Shown here in pieces: positions 12,231 through 24,999 of a stretch of DNA of 64,000 nucleotides (position 1 is its first letter; each line of letters starts with the position of its first letter). The notes beneath the pieces are model-generated. The model saw only the letters and a program-made list of their open reading frames with translations. It searched no databases and was not told the DNA's origin. This DNA comes from Mikania micrantha. Taxonomy: Eukaryota > Streptophyta > Magnoliopsida > Asterales > Asteraceae. The DNA is taken from the NCBI GenBank assembly GCA_009363875.1, contig CM018690.1:35531445-35595444 (forward strand). Reading direction: 5' to 3'. A program made the position numbers and the translations under genes.

Positions 12231-15200
12231 TCATCTCATGTTGCAGCATTGAGGGCGACCATAAAGTTGTAACTTGTTCCACATGCATAACATTTGTCTT
12301 GGAGATTGATAGTGTGCTGTATAGTAATCTTCTATGCAACCAAATTGGCAAAACTTCAAACTGTGGACGTATTCCACGCGTTTTGTGGTGTTAAATTGTT
12401 CTACCCACATTCCCATACTCACATCTTCCATCTTGAATAGCTTCAGTTTATGTTTCTCAAATTCAGTTGCAATGAAATCAGCAACATCTGATGATAGAAT
12501 GTACCCTGGACCATTTGCATACGGTGGATAATCTTCTTCAGGCCATTCCTGACAATATAAAAAAGATTTAGAACTCTTAAAATAGCACATCAATTGTAAT
12601 CTTATCATCTCTTGGATATGCAAACAAATAGCATGGCTATCTATACAATGTGATTTCTAGTCACAATAGTCAGTTTTTAATGTTATATAAAACATGTTCA
12701 GTTTCAATTGTTTAAGAGTCAAATAATAAGTTTCATACCATTCACCATTGCAAACAAAACCCAATTATCATAAGAAAAAAATGACATCACTTAATTTTAG
12801 TGTTCCTACTCCAGTTTCCCTAACAATTTCTTCTTTTAGGAAATGCTATTTTTGGTCATTTTGTCTATTGATTTGATAATTAATCAGACTATAAATGCCA
12901 TAAAATCCAACAGACTTGCTCATTTTGAAGAAAAACAATTCCCCAACACAATTTTGGCAAATATAGAAAGTCCATCAACTTGTTTGAAATACGTCTACTT
13001 GTGAATTTAGAGAAAAGAAAAAAAAAAACAACCTTTTAACCCATAAAGAGGTCAAGATTTGATGAAGTGACGTTTCATAGCGGTAAAAAATGCTGACGTG
13101 GGAATTTTTTATCATATAATATGTTGATGATATTTAGAGGTGGTTAAAATCGATGAGGATGGTAAAGAATTTACATACAATCCACATCAACAAAAAGTTG
13201 CTCACATAGGCTCCACATATGTAACGACTGCACTAGGAACACACATTAATCATTGGTTTCAGGTATACGAGTATAAACAAGTTCAGATACTATAACATAA
13301 CAAGATTTGGATAACGAATTTTTCCATGCAAAATGGGGAAGTCTGTTGGTTCTTTATGGTATAAAGTATAAACCCTTTACCAAACACCAAAATTTAGCAC
13401 TATTACAGATTCAAATGACAAATCCAAACACCATTTTCAAACATCCATTTCATTATGATCCGGAGCTTTTGTTCACTAAGGGTCAAAACAACCTAAGTTG
13501 TATAGGAAAAGGGGTGGTAAGAAAACTAATCATTATTATAAATGCAAAAGTACGCAATAGCCATATAAATACATCACTAAACCTAGACATCTCAGTAATA
13601 AACATAATTAACATGTAAAAGGTAAAACAAGATTGGTGCAATTAAATCAAATGCTTCAAGATTCTACAAAGATCAGAAAGCGCATTTCACATGATAGAAA
13701 TGTCAATCAGCCACACAACACAAAATTGCTAGTTCGCTACTAGAAGCTGCAGATTAATGCATATATATCAATATATGATAAGAACATATATAAGAAATTA
13801 ATGCATGCTAATGAAAAAAAGAAATAGAAGAATATAAGTACCTCATATGTTACAGACCATTTACCATATCGTAGGGGTTTATGATAATAATTGATATTTC
13901 CAACATACAAGCTCTTGCCATCGCCAATTTTACTTGCTTCGTTTAAAACAGCATCAACTCTGACAAACGTATCATCATCACACTTCATGATATATTTGGC
14001 AGATGCTGTACGAACCTGTGTTAAATATACAACAAAAATAAATCCAAAATTAAGTACCCTCTTAGCATATAACACAACCATCCTATCAACATCATATAAG
14101 AACCGACAACTCACCCCGTATTCACATATTGCAACAGTTTTCAATACAACAAGATCATAATTATCCATATAAGGCACGATCACAATGTCCCCAAAGAATT
14201 CTGCCTCTTTCTTTAACTCAATGTTCACTTCCTTTCTTGCATGCTGTAAAAACAACTCATGTGTGGTTAGAATCTGCAAAAATAATAATAATAATTGTTA
14301 TTATTATTACAAACGTGTTATTTGTGTCTTCACTTACTAATGCAACAAAGAAACGAGCAACAACACGTGAAGATTTAATAAGCTTATGCTGCATCCAAGA
14401 TTTCCTGACAGCCATCCGTTCAGCAAAATGATTCCCAGCTGAAAGGACACCAATGAACATATCGATGGGCCCATCTGGAAGAGGTGGGGCCTGCCATTTA
14501 TCTGACATTTCCAGGTGTCGTTGAGGAGCAAAACTAGGATGTGTTGAGGGCAATGAAGCAGCAAATACAGCATTCACATCAATGTCTCCATTCAAAGACA
14601 ATCCAGTGGCATCCTCCAATGCAAAACCCTAAAACAAACACAATTGATTACTACCAACTTCAATTAGGTAAACTTTTTCAAAATGTTTACTCACGGTTCG
14701 ATAAGGAAATGAAGTTATATGTCTTCCATCAACATTAACATGATAACCCTCTAATCCTGCACTAAGAGTTAAAACAAATAGCTTCCCTTCTGCAAAAGGG
14801 TACGGCCAATCAAAAGTCACCTTCTTGGTTCTACCTATGAGCCGGTTTAACCACCAGCTCGATTTAGACTCTTCTGAGTGGTCATCATCATCGCGGATCC
14901 ATTTTTCACATTTTACCTGACCATCAACTAGAAAAACTCAAGAATTAGTTAACAGATATGATATTTTATGTACATTCATACTTTCTTAATCCACACGACT
15001 TCTAAATGGGTGGAAAACTTAACTTAAATCCAATCAAATGATATTTGCTAAATTCAATCAAATCACATCGATAGTATGCAACAAAATCATCTAAGCAAGA
15101 AACAAGGCTGAAAAGTATAATCAAAAGCAACTGTGTAATCAATTGGACTTACCAGTCTCTTCATCAGCCCTAGATTTCCATCCTTCGCATCGATGAGCAG

Positions 15201-16017
15201 ATCCCCATTGCATCCTATAACATGTATTTTGTTCAATCACAGGCTTCCCACTCCAATCCCCCTTCAACCTTGGATTAAAATGCAAAATCCTTGGTGGGTC
15301 TTCTCCGTCAACAGTCTTTAAACCCTGCAACTCCATCATAAACTGTGACACCATCAAATACTGGCCCGATTTCAACAGAGAAATCTTCGGGTCCTGCTCT
15401 GGGTGAGCCTCTCTGGGCCTCCCGACAAGAGTTATATGTGATCCCAGTGTCATCCCACAAGGAAGCACAATTATGCTTCCTTTTGCTCGAAAACCCGACC
15501 CGGATAGGGTGATTGAATTCGGGCAACTCTCCCGGGTTTGATTCCTGTTTTCCGAAGGTAATTTCAGTTTACCCGATTCGAGTTCCTCCCAATACTTCTT
15601 CCCTATTGAAAACGCTTCTTTTGCAGACTTCTGAATATCCCCAAATCCATCCTTCGGTTCGCCACTTAAACTATTGATATCAAAATTCAAGCTTGATAAA
15701 GTATTAAACTCTCTAATTTTGCGTGAATGCCTCGAACTTGTTCTCGGGGATTTAGCAACGATTTGTGGGTCGTTCAGAGGGCGAATTGGGGCTTCTTTAT
15801 CTTGTAACTCTTCTTCACTGTCCAAAACATAGGATTTTGTGGAAAACTTGTCGGTGAAAAACAAACTGCTAGATTCGTCTTCTTGACTAACTATTTTCGA
15901 CACGAATGGAACTTCTAAACCCACCATAAGCAGATACAAAACCCCTAAAAAAATCAAAACCTGAACCGATCGTTTCTGTCTTAACGACAAGAACCAATCT
16001 AACTTGGTTCGCTTCAT
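12231..16017 (-). CDS. Hydroxyproline O-galactosyltransferase (GALT type, galectin + GT31), six exons
   Basis: It adds the first galactose to hydroxyproline of arabinogalactan proteins in the Golgi, using UDP-galactose. Exons in coding order are 16017-15153, 14927-14695, 14628-14338, 14243-14115, 14015-13842 and 12548-12231; phases join to 2010 nt and 669 residues. The first 45 residues give a type II anchor (MKRTKLDWFLSLRQKR, then a hydrophobic stretch). A stem of Ser/Lys-rich sequence leads to the galectin domain at about residues 165-400. The GT31 domain follows, with the metal/nucleotide-sugar motif CDDDTFVRVD (Asp519-521), EEDYPPYANGPGYILS and KMEDVSMGMWVEQF. The terminus QCCNMR is typical of this group. 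Closest in my judgement to Arabidopsis GALT3/GALT6-like members; the exact orthologue is uncertain. The fifth intron is 1.3 kb. The 5' leader has an aaccctaa word near 16080. Confidence 0.93.
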
Positions 16018-17364
16018 GTTCAGTTTCTTCGATCACCCAGAAAGAAATTGAACAAGAAAACAAACACCCACGATTTAGAAAACCCTAACGGTTATTTAAT
16101 TTGTTGTAATCATGAAAAAGACTCGAACCCAAATTCAAAATTGGACCCGAATTTGAATAAAACAGACGCAGATAACGAAACGAACCCCACGGACGTGTTT
16201 AGATGGTTGAATTCTAGAGAGAGAATGGGGGTTTTTAGTGTGTGTTTGTATGTGAGAGAGAATGAAAGTGGGGAAGCGAGTGGAAGCTAAGCTTTAACAG
16301 GTCGGTCGCCTGCCTGGAACAAACAAAAAGACGATTTATTCTCTATCAATTCGAATCAAAATTCAAAAAGATACCGTTTTTATTTTGCTATTTTATTTCG
16401 TTTTATTTATTCAAAAGGGAGAATCTAAATGCACAATTTCTAGTTGCTAAATGCACCACCTATTTTATTAATTACTAACTTTGACTTTATCACCCAATAA
16501 CATTTCTTTATTAATCGTAAAAAGTCATACCATTAATTAAAATTAATTTGACTGACTTTGATTTGAGTGCATTGTAATTTCCAATTATATGCTTTTTGAA
16601 GCAAGATTGCCATAATTTTTTTTCATAATCTTTTACTTTATGTTTTTATACTTTATAAATAAATTTTAGATAGCAACTTTTAATCATCTTTTGCTCTTTC
16701 TTTATTACTTTTTAATCACCGGAAAGTATTTTATGTATATGAAATAAACTTTAGCATATTAAATAAACTTTATACTTAAAACTTTTGTGATAAAAATTAA
16801 AGATCTACTATTTGATGGTTTGTTTTTAATACATGCTGAACGAGCGCATATTTTTAGCATTATACAAAACCGTAATTTGACTTTAATATAAGGATTAGTG
16901 TTCTCTTCTTAAGGTATTTTTAATAAGAGCGAGAGATAAAAAAAATGAAATGAAATTAAAAGGTATTTGTGTTCTTTAGTTTTTTTAATGAAAGAAATCG
17001 AATTTTTTTAGTAATATTACCTCCTAACTTTTCTTTCAAATTAAAAGAAGTGAAAGAAAGAAAATATAATAAATTAGTAATTTTACCGTTTACAATTTTT
17101 CCTTTTTACTTAAATTATAATAAAACTCAATGAGAATATATATATATATCTGTGTGTGTATAGGTAATTAATAAAGTAAAAACCTTATTTTAGTGAGAAA
17201 ACCGTGAAAACAAGGCAAAAATCATGTAAAAAACGTAACTTTTTTACAGGTTTGTAACACAATTGGACACATTTTTATAAAAAAATCAAAAAGCGCCGAG
17301 TAAATATTTAAAAAAATATATTTTATAAACCCATGTAAACAAGGGTTAACAAGAAACCACACCC
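16018..17364. other. GALT promoter and AT-rich intergenic DNA
   Basis: The first 270 bases or so are the probable leader and promoter of the minus-strand GALT gene, including an aaaaccctaac word near 16079-16089. Beyond 16320 the DNA is AT-rich, with no gene and no clear repeat structure that I can delimit. Confidence 0.45.
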
Positions 17365-17777
17365 TATATATATATATAGGGGAAGGTTAAAAATATAACC
17401 CACTAAATGCGCGCTAACCCAAATAAATTTGGCAAGATGAAGCCGAATCTTGGATTTTTTTTTGAACACCATTGTAACACATTTTGAGCACCATGTTCTT
17501 TTATGAGTTTGGGCTAACTCATCACCGTTCAAAAACTTACAGTACTGTAAGTTTGTAAATATTTAAAACTTACAGTACTGTAGCACAAAACTTACAACGA
17601 TGATATTTTTTAAACGGTGATAAATTTCCACAAACTCATAAAAGAACATGGTGTTTCAAAATGTGTTACAATGATGTTCAAAAAAAAATCCAAGATTCGG
17701 CTTCATCTTGCAAAAGTTATTTGGGTTAACGCGCATTTAGTGGGTTATGAAAAATTCCATGCCCTATATATATATAG
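17365..17777. mobile_element. Foldback element A bounded by (TA)n
   Basis: Arms of roughly 150 bp (about 17391-17540 and 17610-17763) are inverted copies. The left arm has aacccactaaatgcgcgc, gaagccgaatcttgg and ttgtaacacattttga, and the right arm carries their reverse complements. The element sits between two ccc(ta)n tracts (17362-17378 and 17763-17777). The loop contains the repeated word cttacagtactgta. No coding sequence. The class is not certain; insertion into (TA)n recalls the Micron type of MITE. Confidence 0.75.
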
Positions 17778-19084
17778 GATTGTGATCAAATTATAACCCT
17801 TTTCTTAAAGCAATAACCCATTAACTTTAAAGTCTAAACATCCAATCTGAAGGTGACACATGGCATTATTCAAAAAATCTGATGAGGGGTAGATTAGTAA
17901 TTCGTTTTATGTACTAACTTAACCTCTCTTTTTTATACACCCATAACTTTTTTATACTATAATATTTTTTTATAAAAATTACACCATTTTACTCGTCTTA
18001 TTTTTCTCTTTAATTCCGTTATAGTATTGACTAGGTTTTTTTATTTTTTTCGGATGTCCGTATTTATACCAATGTAACGAGTTGTAACGAATTGGGGTTT
18101 ACATTGTTGTAGAATAAATTTGGGTTACGTTTAAACGAGCCAAGCCTATCCCGAGGTCGTTAATTACGTTATATTCTTGACTTGGTTTTTTTTATTTTTT
18201 CCGGATGCTCCAAAATTCGTTATATCTACAAGATTGTAAAAAAATTTTAATACTTTAAAAAAATTATATCTACAAGATTGTAAATACATTTTAATACTTT
18301 AAAAAAATACTATAACATTTTGTTGATAAAAACCAAAATTCGTCCTTCTAAATACATCTTAATACTTTAAAAAAATATATATCTACAAGATTGTAAATAC
18401 ATTTTAATACTTTAAAAAAATATTATAACATTTAGTTGATAAAACTCAAAATTCGTTATATTTACAAGATTGTAAATACATTTTAAGACTTTAAAATTAT
18501 ATCTACAAGATTGTAAACACATTTTAATACTTTGAAAACCAAAATTCGTTACAAAATCAAGAATATAACGTAATTAACGAGCATCCGGAAAAAATAAAAA
18601 AAACCTAGTCAAGAATATAACGTAATTAACGAGCTCGGGATCGGATTGGCTCGTTTACACTCTTTAACGTAACCCTATTTATTCTACAACAATGTAAACC
18701 CAAATTCGTTACAACTCGTTACAAATAATTTGTTATTTTTATATTTGTTACATTGGTGTAAATACGAACATCCGAAAAAAATAAAAAAAACATAGTCAAG
18801 ACTATAACAGAATTAAAGAGAAAAATAAGACAAGTAAAATGGTGCAATTTTCATAAAAAAAATATTATAATATAAAAAAAATATGGATGTATAAAAAAAG
18901 AGGGGGTAAAGTATTTAATATAGCAAATTACATTAATAACATTATTCCATTTTCTTTCAAATCAAGTACATTATTATATTATAGTTTAATATTAACCATT
19001 ATATCATAATCTTGTAATTTGATCATTAAATATGGTAAGGTTATTGGGTTATTGATGAATCCTAATGTTAGCAATAGATCACTT

Positions 19085-19087
<3 letters not shown>
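17778..19087. mobile_element. Foldback element B with internal tandem repeats
   Basis: The outer arms are inverted copies: at about 17940-18110 the words ctctttaattccgttatag and acattgttgtagaataaat appear, and at about 18660-18890 their reverse complements return. The inner part, about 18215-18540, is a degenerate tandem repeat of the word atctacaagattgtaaa plus tacattttaatacttt, about five copies. It is bounded by (ta)n on both sides. No open frame. The same arm words recur in element C, so the two are related. Confidence 0.65.

Positions 19088-19147
<60 letters not shown>
19088..19147. repeat. (TA)n microsatellite
   Basis: An uninterrupted alternating TA run of about 60 bases that separates foldback elements B and C. 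Its flanks are ccc on the left and ggg on the right, the same junction form as the shorter tracts around the neighbouring elements. Confidence 0.95.
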
Positions 19148-19150
<3 letters not shown>

Positions 19151-20432
19151 CATGGAATTTTTGATAACCCTCATCTTTTGTTACAACCCATTAACCATCA
19201 TCCAATGGTTACTTGAAAAAGGTAAATGTATAGGATCGTGCCACGTGTCAATTTCTTTGTCTTTAGTATGAAGGGCATTTAGGACAATTGTTATTTATAT
19301 AAAGTTTACCCTTTTTTTTAAACATTCATAACTTTTTTATACTATATTATTTTTTTAAAACAATTGCACCATTATACTCGTCTCATTTTTCTCTTTAATT
19401 TCGTTATAGTCTCGACTAGTTTTTTTTTTTATTTTTTTGATGTCATGTATTTACATCATTGTAACGAGCTTAACGATAGCAAATTAATTAGAAATTTTTT
19501 CTAACAATGGTAAATTACAGTAATGTAACACAAAATGAAGTAATGTAACACAAAATGAAGTAATTTACAATGACATAATTAACGGTGACGTAACACATTA
19601 TTTACAGTGATGTAATTTTCTCTTTAATTCCCGTTATAATGTTGACTAGTTTTTTTTAAATTTTTTTCTCATTGCCCATTATTAACATCGATATAACGAG
19701 CATAAATATAACACATTATTTTAAATTTTTTTCTAACAATGATAAATTACAGTGATGTAATTAATATAACACATTATTTTACTTTTTCTCTAACAATGAT
19801 AATTACAATGATAAATTACAGTGATGTAATATAACACATTATTTTGATTTTTTTCTCTAACAATGATAATTATAGTGATGTAATTTATCATTGTTCGAAA
19901 ACAATTCAAACTAATTTGTTGTATTTAGGCTCGTTACAAATTAGGGATGAGCAAAAAGCCAAAAAAAAAGAACAGAAACCAAATTAACCGAAAAAACCGA
20001 ACCGGAACCAAATTAACCGAAACCAAATTTTACGTCAATGTAAATTACATCACGATAAATTACGTCAATGTAAATTACATCACTGTAATTTATCATTTTA
20101 AAAAAAGTTTCAATTAAATTTGTTATATTTAAGCTCGTTACAATGATGTAAATATAGGGCATCTAAAAAAAGTAAAAAAAATTAGTCGAGATTATAACGG
20201 AATTAAAGAGAAAAATGAGACGAATATAATGGTGCAATTTTTTTTAAAAAATAATATATTATAAAAAAGTTATTAATGTTTAAAAAAGATGGGGCGAAAA
20301 ACTTATAAAGGTAAAATGACTAGGATACCCTTTTTAATATTTTAATGAAAAACTTATGTGTAAATTTATGATTGGTTGAAATGGGTTATGTAGTTGTAGC
20401 AAAAGATGAGGGTTATTTTTTATACCCTTCCC
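19148..20432. mobile_element. Foldback element C bounded by (TA)n
   Basis: The left end contains ataaccctcatcttttgtta (from about 19162) and the right end its near-complement aaaagatgagggttat (about 20402-20417). Further in, words shared with element B lie on the left (ctctttaatttcgttatag, about 19390) and return inverted on the right (gagattataacggaattaaa, about 20188). The centre is made of repeats of aacaatgataaattacagtg and ataacacattatttt. No coding sequence. Confidence 0.7.
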
Positions 20433-20445
20433 TATATATATATAG

Positions 20446-20625
20446 GGCATAGAATTTTTCATAACCCACTAAATGCGCGCTAACCCAAATAACTTTGGCA
20501 AGATGAAGCCGAATCTTGGATTTTTTTTTGAACATCATTGTAACACATTTTGAACATCATGTTCTTTTATGAGTTTGTTTTATGAGTTTGTAGAAATTCA
20601 TCAACGTTTAAACAATACGATGATT
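20446..20625. mobile_element. Truncated arm of a type-A foldback element
   Basis: Starting right after a (ta)n tract (20433-20445), the sequence gggcatagaatttttcat, cccactaaatgcgcgctaac and gaagccgaatcttgg repeats one arm of element A. No complementary right arm follows, so this copy is truncated or a deletion derivative. Confidence 0.7.
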
Positions 20626-22158
20626 TTGAAACTCAATACCAAACGAATTGATGATTTTGAAACTTGTCATTCTTTATAGCCAAGTATGACTTATGTTCAT
20701 AGGACATAGAATAATGTGAGATTTGACTAAATACTACAAACACCCTATTTGGAACTTGCCATCCCAAACAAGGATTACCCCACCATCATAAACATAAAAG
20801 AATAAGAGTAGCTCTAATAACATTTGGCCCTCATGTCATTTAAGTTTGTCTACTTCACACATAAAACTCTTGTATTTGTTTTTTACACTTTCCAAGATGT
20901 TATGAAATTCTCCTCTTACGAAACAAATACATCTAAAATGTGTTGTCAGTATTTGAGAGAGGCATTCCTTATGCCTCAATATATATCATGTGGACCGAAC
21001 AAAACATCATAGTTCTCAAAGTGTCACAAAGAATATCCAATTACCATATTTGGTGAGCAGCCGGTGTGATAAAATTTAATTTGACTTGAATATGTATGAA
21101 CTTATAATAAAAAGATAGTTGCCTTATCCAATAGCATGTCTCGATTGCGATATACTATGATTGTAGATTTATAGTTTGATGTAGCAGCATACGAAGTATG
21201 CCAAACATACAAGATAAAGTGATAATTGTGTGATGATTCAAAGTAGTAAATAAAAAGTTAGAAGTTAGATACGACAACATTAAAGTTTGAAAAATAAAGT
21301 AGAATTTGAGGTACTTTTTAATTTGAATTTTGTTTTCTTGTGTGAAAACAAAATATGAAGTTCAATGTGTAAAGTAGAGATCTGATGGACCAACTTTTCA
21401 TCAATAAATTCAGTTAGCCGACTAACTATAATTAGATTTTGACTAATTACATACTCCATGTCTCAAAAGTCAACTCATAAAATGAGGTGGACTTGTTCAT
21501 TTCAAACAAAATATTACCTTTCATGTGCTTAGTGACTCGATCAAAACTTATGTGTTACATGATTCTTGTGGTTAAAAAATAAGATGTTACATGAATCGGT
21601 TATAGAGATTAAAATGCACATACAAAACATTATTATATTACATAAGTTGTGTATACAAAATCTTAAAAAGTAATTTAATAGGAAAAAAATGCAAGAGAAG
21701 TGAGAGGTCAAAAGTAACATCACGAGAAGTGAAGTGTTTACGAATTTCAGTATGTGTGTTATGTTAGTAACATTAACATGATTTATATAAAAGAAACATA
21801 CGAAGTTAAGACGGTTGATCGGTTATGAAGATCAAAACATATATAGAACAATAATTATATAACGATATTGTTGCTTCAGTTGGTTTCAGTCTCGTGTTTT
21901 ACGGTACTAGCACTTTACCATATGTCGATATAACCAACTATTATATATTCTTTTAACTAATGAGAAAAAGTTATTGAAAATCAGATTATATATTACAAAA
22001 CTTGTTATTGTTATGTCTCAAGAGATATAATAACATAAGTCGGCATATAATTACACAATTTGGGTTGTTTAAAAATCCCATGGCTTGTTCGAGAAAAACT
22101 TGTTTAAAATGAGGCGAGCCCTAATCAAGATTAGCTCTACTCGATTTTTAATATATCC

Positions 22159-22202
<44 letters not shown>

Positions 22203-23461
22203 TAAACACACATATATTATATTACATACACATATATAAATATATTTAATCTAATATATATATATATATGTGTGTGTGTACACGTAATATATTAAATTTA
22301 TATTATACGCAATATATTAATATGATATATTTAATATATATGATATTAAATATGTTTACATATATGTAATACAAAATATATGTATATTGAATTAAATATA
22401 TATGTGTAAAGGGAAAAAATAGCAGACCTGTGACTCGACTCATGACTCGAGATCTTTACGAGCTAGAGTTCATGTTAGAATTTTTGGCTCGGAAAAAATA
22501 TCAAATTTGCACGATATGATAGCAGCCCTATATTCAATCCATTATAACATCAAATTAGTCATTCATAATTCTGGTGTAATTTAGTCGTTTGGAACGACAA
22601 AAAAACACCTTGTTTTTGACATAACTTTATTTTATATATTTTAATTAATTTTTTAATTAAATACAGCATAAATATAGCATGGAGAAATCAAATACAAACA
22701 CCTAATTTAGGTGTTAAACCATAGCAATTAATAAACAACTTCGTTTTGAATTAATTATAACATTAAAACTTAAAAGACCTAGAAACTACTTTCCTACTTT
22801 TACTCTTTTTTTTATCACTTTTTTTCCCATTATGTTTACTTAGCCACCTATTTACACTAGATTCAAATCATGTTTGATTTTTTTTTTAAATATATTTTTA
22901 TTACGTATAATCCATTCGTCAAAGAGTTTATAATATTGATTTCAAAGAGTTTACATATTGGGCTTCACAGCTAAAGAAATATAATTAAATATTTTAATAG
23001 GTATTCATAGTATATATACATGGTTTCTAAAACTAGAAAGAACGATGAAAAAAGAAACTTCCATCGAGGAAGAAGGTGTGTGATTGTGTGAATTAAAAGA
23101 AAAGATACATAAAAGATATTTAATTATATGTTATTTGGGTTTAGGTAGCATATTTTACACGGGACAGATTTAAGAAATATTCACTCAACGTGAGAATTTT
23201 AAAACGACATGGTTTTAATAGGTATTACATCTAAGTTACGTGCAAAAATATGTATTCTATAGTTTCAAAACTTTTGATTGAAATAAAGAAATTTATTTAA
23301 AGTATACTTAAAATAGTACTAAAATATTACCAAACTAGTCATTTTCTAATGTAAGAAAAAAAAATATTGTACTTAGTCATCAGATCACGAAACATTAAGC
23401 TGAATACTCGAATATCGTGTTTTCTCTCATATCATTATTAATTCACATAAACAGAAACTAA
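20626..23461. other. AT-rich intergenic DNA with TA-type microsatellite
   Basis: No gene is recognised. At about 22156-22420 there is a long region of TA and TATG-type simple repeats. The short open frames here (for example 20824-21012 and 21541-21723) have no domain. Confidence 0.5.
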
Positions 23462-23478
23462 TTAAGTACATGTGATAT

Positions 23479-23713
23479 ATATATTTTTTTTAACGGCATT
23501 TGATCTCAACGTGTGAACCACTGATTTCCAGGCCATGTCACCAAGGTCTAGTTACCATGACCTCCGTTGAGACCCCACCACCACCCCCAGGAGGAAACCG
23601 CACCGGAAAACCTCCTGACCTCCCAAGGACCCCTATTTCTCCTTGGGAGAGATTTGAACCCGAGACCTACCACAGAAAAGCCAAGAGGGTAACCATTAGA
23701 CAGAAGCCATTAG
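23479..23713 (-). mobile_element. tRNA-derived SINE, minus strand
   Basis: Read on the minus strand the element starts near 23713, has a pol III A-box-like stretch around 23684-23700, a B box GGGTTCAAATC (complement of 23651-23661), and ends in a poly-A tail, seen as the T run at 23485-23491. Its flanks are a perfect 17-bp duplication, ttaagtacatgtgatat, at 23462-23478 and 23714-23730. A 75-codon frame across it is incidental. The 3' half (accttggtgacatggcctgg) matches the second SINE at 47482. Confidence 0.9.
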
Positions 23714-24005
23714 TTAAGTACATGTGATATTTGACTAGTATATATTTAATTTGTGCATTTGTGTTTTTTTATGACGAAATTGAGTAATACTAACACGTGA
23801 CTACCACTTATGTGTATTTCACATTTTAAAAGATTTTTTTCCTTCTACATGTTATTCTTGGTATAAAATTATGTTTCTTTTATTTAGTTTTTGATTGCAT
23901 TTATTAATAACTAAATAATTTAACAATAAAAATAAATCATGTAGTTTACTTGTAGAGTAGTAATGTCTTTTCATTAATATAATAACTATAACTAAAATTT
24001 AAATA

Positions 24006-24180
24006 TGTTATGTATTAAGTAGTATTAATCACAGACATAATTACTACCAACCATTCGTCTTCTCACACATTATGTTTGAGTTACGTGACTTTACAGTTTC
24101 TCGTTGTATCACTATATAATGTATCATATTGTATGAATATAGTTGGAGTTTTCTCTCATGTTTCTTCTACTTTTATAACA
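24006..24180 (+). repeat. 5' LTR of the Copia element
   Basis: Starts TGTTATGTATTAAG and ends TTTTATAACA. It is identical to the 3' copy at 29506-29680. A tataatgtat word lies in its middle. Followed directly by the primer-binding region. Confidence 0.93.
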
Positions 24181-24903
24181 CGTTATCAGCACGATCGACT
24201 CTCTTGATCTCTCAATTTGTTGCTACCAGTCGCCATAGTGTTTGACGACCACCATTGTTTCCTTCAAAGACTATTGTTGCTTCTGGTCAAAACATCATCA
24301 TGATGGAATGAATGATTCAAGGTTTTCTTCACGGTTATATATTTTATTGCTCCTTAAAGCACATGTGGTTCAACTTCTTGTCTACCATATATGTTCTCAT
24401 GGCCATCCTCCAACAATTCTCAAAGGTACAAATCTGATCACTATTCTTTACAATAAAGTTTTGATTACGTTTGATTTGATATAAATGTCAAAGATCATAA
24501 TTTTTATCAAACACAATGAACCGATTTGGCCTTTAGACCGACCGTTGCGATCTCATCTCTGCCGGTTGATTCTCTCTTTGATATTGCATTATTTCTGTTT
24601 CAGTTCTTGAAAAAGTTGTATATGCATGATGTCCCACAATAATTTCATTTCGTTTTATAGTCCAGTTTAAATGAGAATTCATTTGCTAGAAAGAAAAACT
24701 TTAAAACAGATATGAACAAATTATCAAGTTTTTTTTACGAAAAATCGTTGGTGTATTTAAAGATAAACTAGAATGATATTTATGAAATTACATAACTTGT
24801 TTATATTAAAGGGTTAAAGTAAAATATAAATGATTAGATCAAATCAAATCAAAAGTTTTGTAACATAAATATATGTTTGTCTGAAAGAAAAAAAAACACA
24901 TTG

Positions 24904-24904
<1 letters not shown>

Positions 24905-24938
<34 letters not shown>

Positions 24939-24953
24939 CACTTTTGAAGTATT

Positions 24954-24997
<44 letters not shown>
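24905..24997. repeat. Two (TA)n tracts
   Basis: Alternating TA runs of about 28 and 38 bases (near 24907-24934 and 24959-24997), separated by a short spacer, in the 5' interior of the Copia element. Similar short tracts lie at about 27788-27814 and 28335-28352. Confidence 0.9.

Positions 24998-24999
<2 letters not shown>

Noticed and set aside
23500..23727. 75-codon plus-strand frame with a Pro-rich segment
   Set aside because: It lies antisense across a SINE with clear duplications, so it is incidental.
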